Below are positions 31,963 to 42,676 of a DNA stretch of 44,439 bases, one piece after another. Source of the stretch: Corallococcus praedator (lineage in GTDB: Bacteria; Myxococcota; Myxococcia; Myxococcales; Myxococcaceae); the NCBI RefSeq assembly GCF_003612125.1, contig NZ_RAWI01000030.1:1-44439 (forward strand), written 5' to 3'. Numbering within the stretch: the stretch's first letter is position 1; the number at the start of each line of letters is the position of its first letter. The position numbers and the translations under genes are program-made. The notes beneath the pieces are model-generated. The model made no database searches. It was not told the origin of the DNA and worked only from the letters and a program-made list of their open reading frames with translations.

Positions 31963-33621
31963 ATGCGCTTCCGCCTGCCCCTGACGACCATCGTCTGTTC
32001 CGCCGGGTTGTTCGCTGGCCTCGTCGGCTGTACCGGCAAGGTCGAACCCGCGCCCATAGGACGGAGTCCGGGTACGACAACGCCGCCCATCGTCAACCGT
32101 CCGGTGCCCACGCCCGATGCCGGCACCCGCGCCGATGCCGGTGTCCCTGACAGTGGCACCACCGGTCCGACGGATCCGCCGCCTCCGACGGATCCACCGC
32201 CCACGGATCCGCCGCCTCCGACGGATCCACCGCCCGCGGAGTCGCAGTACACGCGCGTGCTCTGGGTGTCTCCCAGCGGCAATGACACCGCGGCCGGCAC
32301 GGAAGGCCTGCCCCTGCGCACGGTGGCGCGCGCGCTGTCGCTGGTGAAGCCCGGCGAGGCGGTGTTCCTCCAGTCGGGCACGTGGCGCGAACACGTGAAG
32401 CTCCAGGAGAAGCAGGGCACGGCGGCGAAGCCGCTGACGCTCCGGTCCGCGCCGGGCGCGACGGCCATCCTCAAGGGCGGCTCCATCGGGGAGACGGCGC
32501 TGGTGGACGTGAGCGGCGCCTACTGGAACGTGGAGGGGCTCACGGTGGACGTGGGCGGTGAGGCCGCGTTCGCGGTGATGTGGCGGGGCGCGGGCGCGCA
32601 CCACGGCGTGCTGAAGAAGAGCATCGTGAAGAACGGCACGGAGGGCGCGGGCGTCTACGTGACGGAGAAGGCCCACGACGTCCTCATCGAGGACAACGCC
32701 ATCTCCTACTTCGACAAGGGCGATGAGGACAGCCACGGCGTCGCGGTGCAGACCTCCGCGAGCAACGTGGTGGTGCGCGGCAACGACATCCACCACAACT
32801 CCGGCGACGGCGTGCAGTGCCTGGGGCCGGAAGGTGGCGCCACGCTGCCGGGCACGCCGTTCGACAACCTGCTCGTGGAACGCAACAAGCTGCACGACAA
32901 CCGGGAGAACGGCGCGGACATCAAGACGTGCACGCGCGTCACGCTGCGCGGCAACACCATCTACAACCACCGCAGCGTGTCCTCCGCCGCGGGCGAGGGC
33001 ATCGTCGTGCACCTGTCCCCCACGGATGTCACGCTGGAGGACAACGTCCTCTACGCCAACGCGCGCGCCATCCAGATTGGCGGCTACCGCGAGGGCGCCC
33101 CGCCCACCCGCGTCATCATCCGCCGCAACCTCATCCACGACGGCCTGGGTGAGTCTGAAGGTGAGGAGGGCACCGGCATCCGCGTGGACACCTCCGTGAA
33201 CGTGAAGGTGCAGCACAACACCGTGTGGAACCTGAGCGGCGCGTGTCTCATCTTCGGCGAGGGCGCCACCGGCGCGAGCCAGGGGCTGGACGTGCGCAAC
33301 AACATCTTCGCTGGCTGCGGCCTGGGCGCGCGCGGAGGGGCGGGCCGGAGCGGCGCGGTGATGGACGGCAACCTCTTCTTCTCCAGCGGGGGCGCGGTGA
33401 CGTTCCGCCTGGACAACGCCGCGATGGGGCTTGCGGAGTGGCGCTCGAACGCCGGCCTGGACAAGCGCTCCCAGGAGCGCGCCCCCGGCTTCGTGAACAC
33501 GGGCAGCGACGACTACCACCTCACCCCGGCCTCCGCCGCGCGTGAGGCGGGCCTGTCGCTGGGCCTGCCCTTCTGCGGGGCCGCGCCGGACCAGGGTGCC
33601 TTCGAGTCGGGCTGCCCCTGA
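31963..33621 (+). CDS. Right-handed beta-helix (pectate-lyase-like) lipoprotein
   Basis: This 552-residue protein has a lipobox (AGLFAGLVGC, Cys23). A Pro/Asp/Thr-rich stalk follows (about 60-92, TDPPPP repeats), then a DUF1565-type N-cap (LWVSPSGNDTAAGTEGLPLR). After that come many turns of a parallel beta-helix (NVVVRGNDIHHNSGDG, VTLRGNTIYNHRS, VTLEDNVLYANARA, VIIRRNLIHDG, and others) with the Asn ladder of pectate-lyase and CASH folds. Such proteins bind or cut polysaccharides at the cell surface; catalytic residues were not identified. Nothing suggests an operon with the kinase pair downstream, as a hairpin lies between. Confidence 0.85.
   Translation: MRFRLPLTTIVCSAGLFAGLVGCTGKVEPAPIGRSPGTTTPPIVNRPVPTPDAGTRADAGVPDSGTTGPTDPPPPTDPPPTDPPPPTDPPPAESQYTRVLWVSPSGNDTAAGTEGLPLRTVARALSLVKPGEAVFLQSGTWREHVKLQEKQGTAAKPLTLRSAPGATAILKGGSIGETALVDVSGAYWNVEGLTVDVGGEAAFAVMWRGAGAHHGVLKKSIVKNGTEGAGVYVTEKAHDVLIEDNAISYFDKGDEDSHGVAVQTSASNVVVRGNDIHHNSGDGVQCLGPEGGATLPGTPFDNLLVERNKLHDNRENGADIKTCTRVTLRGNTIYNHRSVSSAAGEGIVVHLSPTDVTLEDNVLYANARAIQIGGYREGAPPTRVIIRRNLIHDGLGESEGEEGTGIRVDTSVNVKVQHNTVWNLSGACLIFGEGATGASQGLDVRNNIFAGCGLGARGGAGRSGAVMDGNLFFSSGGAVTFRLDNAAMGLAEWRSNAGLDKRSQERAPGFVNTGSDDYHLTPASAAREAGLSLGLPFCGAAPDQGAFESGCP
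32170..32235 (+). repeat. Exact 33-bp tandem duplication coding for TDPPPPTDPPP
   Basis: Two identical 33-bp units lie back to back (32170-32202 and 32203-32235) in the Pro-rich stalk of the beta-helix lipoprotein. The exact identity points to recent slippage, and unit number may vary among strains. Confidence 0.85.
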
Positions 33622-33636
33622 CCCCACGGGGCGTGT

Positions 33637-33665
33637 AGACTCCGGGCCCCCTCGCTCCGGAGTCT
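33637..33665 (+). terminator. Hairpin after the beta-helix lipoprotein gene
   Basis: AGACTCCGG (33637-33645) pairs exactly with CCGGAGTCT (33657-33665), with an 11-nt loop; a short TTCC follows. It overlaps a TAGACT hexamer (33636-33641) and ends 10 bp before the next start, so terminator and promoter roles would conflict. Confidence 0.4.
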
Positions 33666-33675
33666 TCCGCCCCCC

Positions 33676-35623
33676 GTGTCGGCCCCGTCGGAACCCGCCT
33701 TCGGCATCGTCCTCGTCCCCCCGGTCTCGGTTGCCCGCGAGCCCCTGAACGCCGCCGCCGAGCGCGCGGGGCTGCGCGTGGTGGACAACCCCGACGATGC
33801 CGCCCTGGCGTTGGTGGACCTCACCGCCCCCGGCTGCGGCCCGGCGGTGGTGGAGCTGCTCACGTCCCTCAACGGGCCGCACCTCACGCTCATCGCGCTG
33901 GTGTCGCCGGATCCCCGCGGCTTCGCCGCCGTGGACACGCTGCGCCCCACCGACATCCTCACCCACCAGGGGCTGCCGCACGAGCTCACCTGGCGCCTGC
34001 AGCGCGCCGCCGAGCGCCACCGTGAACGCGAGGAGCAGGCCCGCAGCCAGACGGACCTGGCGCTGCTCCTGGAGCTCACCGCCGACTACGCGGAGAGCTC
34101 CGACGTGGAAGCGCTCCTGCACGGCGTGACACGGCGTCTGGCGGAGCAGCTGGACATCGCGCGCGCCACGCTGGTGATGCTGGGCGGCGGCGCGGACGAG
34201 GGCGTCATCGTCGCGGCCAGCGACGACCCGGGCCTCAAGGACCTGCGCATCGACCTGGCGCGCTACCCTGAAATCCGCGAGGTGGTGCGCACCGGCAAGC
34301 CGGTGGTGATGCAGGAGGCGGCCACGCACCCCCTGCTGGGCGACCTGGAGCGCCGGGCCGTGGCCGCGCGAGGCATCCACGCCATCGCCGCGCTGCCCCT
34401 GCCCATCCGGGGCGAGGTGCGCGGCGTGCTGCTGCTGCGCGCGGCCGGCCGGCGCCGGACCTTCAGCGCGCGCGAAATCGACTTCCTCACCACGGTGGCG
34501 CACGCGACGGCGGTGGCCCTGCGCAGCGCCTCGGTGCTCCAGTCGGTGCAGACCGCGCGGCTGGCGGCGGAGGAGAAGGCCGCGTCCTTCAAGCCCTACC
34601 AGCTCTTCTTCGCCCACGTGAGCGAGGGCGTGGCCATCCTGGACGACAAGGCCGGGGTGCTGTCGCTCAACCCCTCCGGCGCGCAGATGCTGGACACGCC
34701 CGCGAACGAAGCGCGCGGCAAGCACCTGAACCAAATCACCCAGCCCCTGGACGAAGGCGTCCTGATGGAGCTGGTGACGTCCGCGTCACGGGGCGAGGCG
34801 CGCTCGGGCGTGGACGTGGTGGTGCGCACGCCCGCGGGCCGCTGCCTCACGCTGTCCATGTCCGCGGCGCCGCTGCGCGACGAGGACGCGGCCACCATCC
34901 TGTCCTTCCGCGACGTGACGGACGCGCGCAAGCTGGAGGACGAGCTGCGCAACACGAAGGACTTCCTGGAGCGGCTCATCGACTCGTCGGTGGACGCCAT
35001 CATCGCCGCGGACCTGAAGGGGCGGATCATCCTCTTCAACAAGGGCGCGGAGGCCATGTGCGGCTACTCCGCCGCTGAGGCACAGGAGAAGCTCACCGTC
35101 CTGCAGCTCTATCCGCCCGGCGTCGCGCAGCGGGTGATGGCGCAGATCCGCAGCCCGGAGCTGGGCGGGCGCGGCCGGCTGTCGCTCATCCGCCAGGAGC
35201 TGGTGCACCGCTCCGGGGAGCGGGTGCCCGTGAACATGACGGCCTCCATCGTCTACGAGGGCGGCCGCGAGTCCTTCAGCGTGGGCATCTTCACGGACCT
35301 CCGGGACCGGGTGCAGTTGGAGCGCAAGCTGTCGGACGTGGAGACGCGGCTGGAGGAGAGCGAGAAGAGCGCGGTCATCGTCGCGCTCGCCGGCACCGCG
35401 GCCCATGAGCTCAACCAGCCCCTCACCTCCGTGATGGGCTACGCGGAGCTGCTCAAGCGCAAGCTCAAGGAGGAGGACTTCGCCTGGAGGCCGGTGGACA
35501 TCATCTACCGCGAGGCGGAGCGCATGGCGGAGATCGTCCGGAAGATCGGGAAGATCACCCGCTACGAGACGAAGTCGTACGTGGGGGCGCAGCAGATCCT
35601 CGACCTCGACAAGGCGACGTCCC

Positions 35624-35634
<11 letters not shown>
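33676..35634 (+). CDS. Sensor protein with pseudo-receiver, GAF, two PAS and HisKA, but no ATPase domain
   Basis: This 652-residue cytoplasmic protein starts at GTG, without a visible ribosome site. Residues 8-115 look like a receiver fold with a changed end (ALVDLTAPGCG for the Asp loop, TDILTHQGLPHEL where a K-P pair is expected). A GAF domain (about 130-295) follows, then two PAS domains (about 310-425 and 430-550). A HisKA helix then follows, with the phospho-acceptor His577 in AHELNQPLTS. The chain stops 76 residues later with no N, G1 or G2 box, so it cannot phosphorylate itself by the usual route. Its last 11 bp overlap the start of a complete kinase gene, so it may be phosphorylated in trans or serve as a dimer partner. 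No frameshift is needed to explain the short end. Confidence 0.85.
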
Positions 35635-37546
<1,912 letters not shown>

Positions 37547-37572
37547 AAACCGCCGGGGCCGCGCGGGGGGCT

Positions 37573-38448
37573 TCAGCCCTCGCCGGCCTCGTCGTCCAGT
37601 TCGCGCCGGAACTCCTCGTTCGACAGCAGGCCCTTGCGCGCCATGATGCGCATCAGCGCCCAGAAGCGGCGCTCCAGCTCCTCCAGCCGGTCCGGCTCCT
37701 CGCGCGCCGCCTGACCGAAGAGGTAGTCCAGGTCATCCAGCACCCCGCCCGCGGGCGCCTTGGGCTTGTCCGCCGCCGGGGCCGCGCTCGCGCCCCCACT
37801 CCGGCGCCGCTTCGCCTGCTCCTCGCGCTCGCGGATGAGGTCCGCCAGCGACGTGCGCTGCGTCTTCTCCGCCGCCGGCAGCTCCTCCCCGACGATGACC
37901 TCCTCGTCGTCCTCCACCGGCACGGGCGCGCGCGCGGGCGGCGGTGCGGGCCTTGCAAGCCTTGCAGGCGCCGCGCCCGCCCCCGGCCTGGGAGCGGCCG
38001 CCACGGGCACCTTGTGGTAGTAGCGCAGGATGGCGCCGCGCACGGCGGACAGCGCCGTCACCCGGCCGCTGACCTTCAGGCCGCTGGTGAACTCGATTTC
38101 CTCGATTGCCGTGAGGTTGAGCGGATCCGCCATGGCCACCACCAGCTGGCGCCGGCCGCCCACGCTCTCCAGCGCGAAGGGGAACAGGTCGTGCTGTTCG
38201 CAGAAGCGCGCGCGCAAGAGGTGCACCGCCGCCCAGTCCGGGGTGATCGCCGCCAGGTCCACCTGGGGCATCTCCAGCGCTTCACTCAGGGCCTGGGCGA
38301 GCGTCGCCTCCGTGATGGCCCCCTGACCGATGAGCGTCACGCCCAAACGCTGCCGCGTCTGCCGCTGGGCGGTCAGTCCTGCCTCAAGCTGGGCGGGCGT
38401 GATCGCGCCGCGTTCCACCAGCAGCTCCCCGATGCGCTTCCTGGCCAT
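37573..38448 (-). CDS. Stand-alone MshEN (GspE N-terminal) domain protein, possible c-di-GMP receptor
   Basis: This 291-residue protein begins MARKRIGELLVERGAITPAQ. It carries two MshEN-like motifs: RIGELLVERGAITPAQLEAG and RLGVTLIGQGAITEATLAQA, the type known to bind cyclic di-GMP in MshE and related ATPases. The domain continues to about residue 150 (ALSAVRGAILRYYHK ends it). Then comes an Ala/Pro linker and a charged C-terminus rich in Asp/Glu/Arg (DDEEVIVGEELPAAEK, then LADLIREREEQAKRRR). No ATPase domain is present, so it would be a signal receiver and not a motor. It is divergent from the gliding motor aglRQS, which suggests a motility link (inference). The ATG at 38448 has a GGGAAA site. 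Confidence 0.8.
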   Translation of the reverse strand: MARKRIGELLVERGAITPAQLEAGLTAQRQTRQRLGVTLIGQGAITEATLAQALSEALEMPQVDLAAITPDWAAVHLLRARFCEQHDLFPFALESVGGRRQLVVAMADPLNLTAIEEIEFTSGLKVSGRVTALSAVRGAILRYYHKVPVAAAPRPGAGAAPARLARPAPPPARAPVPVEDDEEVIVGEELPAAEKTQRTSLADLIREREEQAKRRRSGGASAAPAADKPKAPAGGVLDDLDYLFGQAAREEPDRLEELERRFWALMRIMARKGLLSNEEFRRELDDEAGEG

Positions 38449-38761
38449 GGTTTCCCGCCCTAGCACGGCCTCTGGAGGTGCCCAAATCGCTGGCCCGCTT
38501 GTCGCGGAAGCCGCTGGGAAGGGCTCGCCATGCAACCTGTCCAGTAGCTTGGCAAGCCGCGCGCCAACGCAAAATTCCTGTGAGATTTCAGTAACTAACG
38601 CTGGGGGTGGCTGCCTTGACACGTCTGGAAGCGGTTCCTAGACTCGCGCCACCGTGATCCCTTATTCCTGCTGACGGCCTGGGTGGAGGTCCACCCGGTT
38701 GAAAGCAGTCCGGAACAGCTCGCAAGCGCGAGCTTCGCCGCCCATTTGGAGGCCATCAGTG
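38449..38761. other. Divergent intergenic region (313 bp) carrying the aglRQS promoter
   Basis: No gene is visible here. It holds the strong promoter described next and an AT-richer patch (38570-38600) just upstream of it. Control signals for the minus-strand MshEN gene were not clear. Confidence 0.5.
38616..38644 (+). promoter_or_regulatory. Strong sigma-70 promoter of aglRQS
   Basis: TTGACA at 38616-38621 and TAGACT at 38639-38644 are exactly 17 bp apart, the best promoter match in the window. It would give a leader of about 110 nt before aglR. Confidence 0.75.
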
Positions 38762-39505
38762 ATGAACCTGGGGTTTGTGACCAATCTGTCCATTCTCGCC
38801 AACGCAGGCGGCGGCAACGAGACGTTCATGCAGGAGCTGGGTCGCCGCTGGGAGTCCGGTCAGGCGGGCATGTACCCCATCGCGCTGTGCCTCGTGGTGG
38901 CGCTGGCCATCATCGTCGAGCGCAGCATCGTCCTGTTCGGCAAGGCCTCCATCAACAAGGAAGGCTTCCTGCGCGGGCTGAAGAAGCACATCTACGCGGG
39001 CGACCTGGACAAGGCCATCAACTACGTGGCCGGCCAGAAGACCACGCCGCTGACGAGCGTCGTCAAGGCCGGTCTGATGAACGTCCCCAAGGGCCAGGAA
39101 GAGGTCCAGGCGGCGCTCGACGAGGCCAGCCTGCGTGAGACGCCTCGGCTGGAGGCGCGCACGGGCTACCTGGCGATGCTCGGCAACGCGGCCATGCTCG
39201 CCGGTCTGCTCGGAACGGTGAACGGTCTCATCACCTGCTTCGAGGCCGTGGCGAACGTGAACCCGGCCGACAAGGCGACCATTCTCGCGAACGGTATTTC
39301 TGAAGCCATGAACTGCACGGGCTTCGGTCTGCTGACCGCCATCCCGGCGCTGGTCGCCTTCTCCGTGCTGATGGGCCGCACCCAGAGCATCATCAACGAC
39401 ATCAATGAGACCAGCGTCTCCGTGCTGAACCTCATCGTGGCCAACCGCGACAAGTTCAAGAACCTGAACATCCCCGCGTCCGCCCACGCGCACGCCGAGG
39501 AGTAG
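38762..39505 (+). CDS. aglR: AglR: MotA/TolQ-type gliding-motor subunit
   Basis: This 247-residue protein has three membrane helices (MYPIALCLVVALAIIVERSI, LAMLGNAAMLAGLLGTVNGL and CTGFGLLTAIPALVAFSVLM) and the cytoplasmic region between helices 1 and 2 that is typical of TolQ/ExbB/MotA. The conserved stretch LGTVNGLITCFEAV and TAIPALVAF fit the proton channel. With AglQ and AglS it forms the proton-driven motor for adventurous gliding in M. xanthus. I call it AglR because it is followed by two TolR-type genes in the aglR-aglQ-aglS order and because of the myxobacterial context. GGAGG lies 9 nt before the ATG. Confidence 0.9.
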   Translation: MNLGFVTNLSILANAGGGNETFMQELGRRWESGQAGMYPIALCLVVALAIIVERSIVLFGKASINKEGFLRGLKKHIYAGDLDKAINYVAGQKTTPLTSVVKAGLMNVPKGQEEVQAALDEASLRETPRLEARTGYLAMLGNAAMLAGLLGTVNGLITCFEAVANVNPADKATILANGISEAMNCTGFGLLTAIPALVAFSVLMGRTQSIINDINETSVSVLNLIVANRDKFKNLNIPASAHAHAEE

Positions 39506-39534
39506 TCCTCCTCAAAGCAGCGCAGGGTTGGAAC

Positions 39535-39594
39535 CGGATGCACCGGCGCGCTGTCTGGTAGCCCCGAAGTGGTGGACCCAGACAGGCGCGTCCG
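39535..39594 (+). promoter_or_regulatory. Structured RNA element between aglR and aglQ
   Basis: CGCG-CTGTCTGG (39547-39558) pairs with CCAGACAG-G-CGCG (39578-39590), 12 pairs with one bulge, and CGGA/TCCG (39535-39538, 39591-39594) can extend it. It lies in a 155-bp gap inside an otherwise tight operon and has no T-run. It may set how much aglQS is made relative to aglR, or protect mRNA ends. Confidence 0.45.
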
Positions 39595-39660
39595 TTCCCA
39601 GAGTCTTCTTGAAACGTCGTTCGTGCGCGAAGAGCGCGGTAGAGCAGGGAGGTAGTCGCC

Positions 39661-40149
39661 ATGGCCGGCGGAATGGATCTGGGCACAGGTGGGAAGGGTG
39701 GCAAGAAGCCGCTCGATACCGCCATCAACATGGTGCCCTTCATCGACCTGATGGCAGTGACCATCAGCTTCCTCATCATGACGGCCGTCTGGACCCAGAT
39801 CGGCCGTCTCCAGGTGTCCCAGGCCGGCGGGGCCTCTTCGGACGAGCAGGAGACGGAGGAGAAGACCAAGACGGTCCAGCTCACCCTCCTGGTGTCTCCC
39901 ACGGAGATGCGGCTCACCGCCGACCAGAGCGCCTTCGACCCCATTCCCCTCACCCGGGATGACAAGGGCCGGCCGGACCTGACCAAGCTGGTGGCGCGCT
40001 TCAAGGAGTTGAAGGCGCAGCTTCCGGATCAGGCCGCCATCACCCTCCAGACCGAGGACCTGGTCCGCTACGAGGACCTGGTTCGCATCATCGACGAGTG
40101 CATTGGCTCTGGGTTGCCCCAGGTGTCCGTGTCCGCGGCGATGGGCTAA
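39661..40149 (+). CDS. aglQ: AglQ: TolR/ExbD-type gliding-motor subunit
   Basis: This 162-residue protein has one membrane helix near the N-terminus. It carries MVPFIDLMAVTISFLIMTAV, with Asp29 as the proton-carrying residue; in M. xanthus the matching AglQ residue is Asp28 and its loss stops gliding (from memory). A periplasmic domain follows (about 70-160) with a fold like TolR. GGGAGG lies 7 nt before the ATG. It is one of two TolR-like subunits in the motor; the sequence before the helix is Gly/Lys-rich. Confidence 0.92.
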   Translation: MAGGMDLGTGGKGGKKPLDTAINMVPFIDLMAVTISFLIMTAVWTQIGRLQVSQAGGASSDEQETEEKTKTVQLTLLVSPTEMRLTADQSAFDPIPLTRDDKGRPDLTKLVARFKELKAQLPDQAAITLQTEDLVRYEDLVRIIDECIGSGLPQVSVSAAMG

Positions 40150-40166
40150 CAGGAGCACTTCAAGCC

Positions 40167-40745
40167 ATGGGTATCAAGGTTCCGGGCAAGCGGTACGGCA
40201 AGCGGCTGGAGCACTCCAAGGTGTTCGGCCACGGTGGGCACGGCAAGAAGAACGGGAACGCGGACCTGCTCATCACGCCCCTCGTCGACATGTTCGTCAT
40301 CATCGTGCTCTTCCTCATCGCGAACTTCTCCGCGACGGGCGAGGTGCTGATGATGACCAAGGACATCGTCCTTCCCGAAGCGGTCAACGTGAAGGAAGTG
40401 GAGATGCACCCGGTGGTGATGGTGTCCAACGACCAGGTCAGCGTGTCGGGCACCATCGTGGGCCGGGTGGAGGACCTCACCAAGGACGAGTACCTCAACA
40501 TCCCCGCGCTGGAAGAGAAGCTGCGGGACATGAAGAAGCAGTTCGAGGACCTCCACTCCATGGCGGGCGGCACGGAGACCTTCAAGGGGGACGTGAACAT
40601 CCAGGCGAACAAGGACGTTCAGTTCAAGGTCATCAAGCGCGTGATGTTCAGCTGCGCCACGGCGGGCTATAGCAACATCAACTTCGCCGTCATCCAGGCC
40701 GGTGGCGCGGCCGCGGGTGAGAAGACCGCCGCCGCCACGCATTAA
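40167..40745 (+). CDS. aglS: AglS: second TolR/ExbD-type gliding-motor subunit
   Basis: This 192-residue protein has a basic N-terminus (KRYGKRLEHSKVFGHGGHGK), one membrane helix and Asp41 in LLITPLVDMFVIIVLFLI, the expected proton-pathway Asp. The periplasmic part (about 65-190) resembles TolR. It starts 17 bp after aglQ with an AGGAG site and ends just before a strong terminator, so aglR-aglQ-aglS form one unit. AglS differs from AglQ chiefly by its longer charged head and periplasmic domain. Confidence 0.9.
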   Translation: MGIKVPGKRYGKRLEHSKVFGHGGHGKKNGNADLLITPLVDMFVIIVLFLIANFSATGEVLMMTKDIVLPEAVNVKEVEMHPVVMVSNDQVSVSGTIVGRVEDLTKDEYLNIPALEEKLRDMKKQFEDLHSMAGGTETFKGDVNIQANKDVQFKVIKRVMFSCATAGYSNINFAVIQAGGAAAGEKTAAATH

Positions 40746-40774
40746 GCTTCGACGCTTCGCTCCTGATTCACGGA

Positions 40775-40812
40775 CGCCCTGACCCCTTCGTGGGTCGGGG
40801 CGTTCGCGTTTT
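40775..40812 (+). terminator. Rho-independent-type terminator after aglS
   Basis: CGCCCTGACCC (40775-40785) pairs with GGGTCGGGGCG (40792-40802) through 11 pairs including one G-U, with a 6-nt loop; TTCGCGTTTT follows. It separates the motor operon from the phosphatase gene. Confidence 0.75.
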
Positions 40813-40832
40813 GAAGAAAGGCCTTTTTCGTC

Positions 40833-41483
40833 ATGCCCCTTGGCGCCGTGCTCTTCGACCTGGATGGGACGCTGGTGGATTCGTTGGGGGACATCGCCGC
40901 GGCGATGAACCACGCGCTCGCGCACCACGGCCTGCCCCCGCACCCGGAGGCCGCCTACCTGCGCTTCGTGGGCGAGGGCGTGGCGCAGCTCGCGCACCGG
41001 GCCACCGGCGGGGCGGACCCCGCGCTCCAGGGGCGGGTGCTCTCCACGTACCACGCCTACTACGACGCCCACCTGTTCGACCGGACGCGCGTCTACCCGG
41101 GCGTGGTGGAGGTGCTCCAGGCGCTCGCGGCGGACGGCGCGCGGCTGGGCGTGCTCAGCAACAAGTCCGACGACTTCGTGAAGCGGCTCGCGGCGAAGCT
41201 GCTGCCCGGGGTGTCCTTCGCGGCTGTGTACGGCGAGCGTCCGGGCATCCCGCGCAAGCCGGACCCCACCGCGGCGCTGGCCCTGGCGGCGGAACTGGGC
41301 GTGGCGCCCTCCGCGTGCGGCTTCGTGGGGGATACCTCCGTGGACATGGACACCGCGAAGGCGGCGGGCATGTACGGCGTGGGCGTCACGTGGGGCTTCC
41401 GCCCGGCCGAACTGCAGGCGCACGGGGCGAAGGCGGTCGTGTCCTCGGCGGCGGACCTGCTGGCCGCGCTGCGCGCCGCCTGA
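40833..41483 (+). CDS. gph: HAD-family phosphoglycolate phosphatase
   Basis: This 216-residue protein has all four HAD motifs: LFDLDGTLVDS (I), VLSNKSDD (II), RKPDPTA (III) and FVGDTSVDMDTA (IV). The cap between I and II (about 18-80) is helical, as in Gph. It would hydrolyse 2-phosphoglycolate, made during DNA repair or oxidative damage, to glycolate in the cytoplasm; close HAD relatives act on other sugar phosphates. A GAAAGG site lies upstream of the ATG. It stands alone between a terminator and a convergent desaturase gene. Confidence 0.85.
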   Translation: MPLGAVLFDLDGTLVDSLGDIAAAMNHALAHHGLPPHPEAAYLRFVGEGVAQLAHRATGGADPALQGRVLSTYHAYYDAHLFDRTRVYPGVVEVLQALAADGARLGVLSNKSDDFVKRLAAKLLPGVSFAAVYGERPGIPRKPDPTAALALAAELGVAPSACGFVGDTSVDMDTAKAAGMYGVGVTWGFRPAELQAHGAKAVVSSAADLLAALRAA

Positions 41484-41498
41484 GGCCTCCAAAGCGAA

Positions 41499-41529
41499 GG
41501 GGCCGCCTCCCTGGAAGGAGGACGGCCCC
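41499..41529 (-). terminator. Terminator hairpin for the desaturase gene
   Basis: GGGGCCGCCTCC and GGAGG-A-CGGCCCC pair (12 bp, one bulge, 6-nt loop) between convergent genes. On the minus strand TTCGCTTT follows, so it mainly serves the desaturase gene, though the stem faces both ways. Confidence 0.6.
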
Positions 41530-41557
41530 TGGAGGCTTCCGGGCGTCTACGGGGGGC

Positions 41558-42676
41558 TCAGGCAGCCACGGCCAGCTTCGGCTCGGGGACCTGCACCGGC
41601 GCGCGGCTCAACTGCTTGAGCATCCGGTAGTGCGACCCCACCGCGCCCAGGAAGGTCTCCGACTCCGGGTAGGGCAGGCCGTGCTCCTTGGCGGTGGCCT
41701 GCACGATTTCGCTCAGCGCCGGGTAGTGGATGCTGCACACCTTGGGGAACAGGTGGTGCTCAATCTGGTAGTTGAGCCCGCCCACGTACCAGCTCAGCAG
41801 GCGGTTCTTGCGGGCGAAGTTCGCCGTGGTGCGCAGCTGGTGCACCATCCACGCGTCCTCCACGTTGCCGGTGGCGTCCGGCAGGGGGAACTCGGTGGTC
41901 TCCACCACGTGGGCCAGCTGGAAGACGATGCCCAGGATGAAGCCCGCGGTCATGTGCATGGCGAGCAGGCCCACCACGAACTGCCACCAGGTGACGTTCA
42001 GCACCATCCACGGAATCACCAGCGTCCAGCCGTAGTACACGGCCTTCATGCCAATGAGGCGCGCCCACTCGGCCGGCGCGTGCTTCTTGTCCTTGTAGGG
42101 GCCCAGGTCCTTCTGGAAGAAGTACTTGTAGTCCTTGGCGAACACCCAGAAGACGGTGGTCAGCGAGTAGGCCAGGAACGCGTACAGGTGCTGCGCGCGG
42201 TGGTACGGCTTCCACTCGGAATGGGGCGACAGGCGCAGCTGCGGGCTGACCGTCAGGTCCTCATCCATGTTCTGGATGTTCGTATACGTGTGATGCAGCA
42301 CGTTGTGCGTGATGCGCCACATATAGCTGTTCGCCCCGATGAGGTCGAACGCCAGCCCCACCACCGAGTTCACCCGCGCGTTGTCGCTGTAGGAGCCATG
42401 CACGCCGTCGTGGCCCACGCAGAAGCCGATGCCCGCGATGCCCACGCCCATCAGCACCGCCATGCCCAGCATGGCCCAGGGACCGAACCACCCCGTGAGC
42501 AGCAGCCCGTAGACGCCGAACGTGAAGCCCAGGATGGCCAGGGCCTTCACGTACATGGCCCCGTTGGCCCGCTGGGACAGGTTCCGGGTCTCGAAGTATT
42601 CGGAGACTCGACGCTTGAGGTCCTCGGCGAAGGACGCATCGCGCTGGCCAAAGGTCACACGGGTGGGGTTGGTCAC
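41558..42676 (-). CDS. Membrane fatty-acid desaturase (acyl-lipid/acyl-CoA type)
   Basis: This 372-residue integral membrane protein has the three His boxes: HDGVH (89-93), HNVLHH (124-129) and QIEHHLF (near 310). The third box starts with Gln, as in front-end (delta-6/5-like) desaturases, but there is no N-terminal cytochrome b5 domain, so an external electron donor is needed. Several membrane helices surround the boxes. It inserts a double bond into membrane lipid acyl chains, which raises fluidity at low temperature. It lies about 355 bp from the divergent cold-shock gene, a fitting neighbour. The ATG at 42676 gives a full-length start. Confidence 0.9.
   Translation of the reverse strand: MTNPTRVTFGQRDASFAEDLKRRVSEYFETRNLSQRANGAMYVKALAILGFTFGVYGLLLTGWFGPWAMLGMAVLMGVGIAGIGFCVGHDGVHGSYSDNARVNSVVGLAFDLIGANSYMWRITHNVLHHTYTNIQNMDEDLTVSPQLRLSPHSEWKPYHRAQHLYAFLAYSLTTVFWVFAKDYKYFFQKDLGPYKDKKHAPAEWARLIGMKAVYYGWTLVIPWMVLNVTWWQFVVGLLAMHMTAGFILGIVFQLAHVVETTEFPLPDATGNVEDAWMVHQLRTTANFARKNRLLSWYVGGLNYQIEHHLFPKVCSIHYPALSEIVQATAKEHGLPYPESETFLGAVGSHYRMLKQLSRAPVQVPEPKLAVAA

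Noticed and set aside
31645-34734. Open minus-strand frame of 1029 codons
   Set aside because: It lies opposite the beta-helix lipoprotein and sensor genes. Long antisense frames are expected at this GC content, and the translation is low-complexity Arg/Ala/His-rich with no domain.
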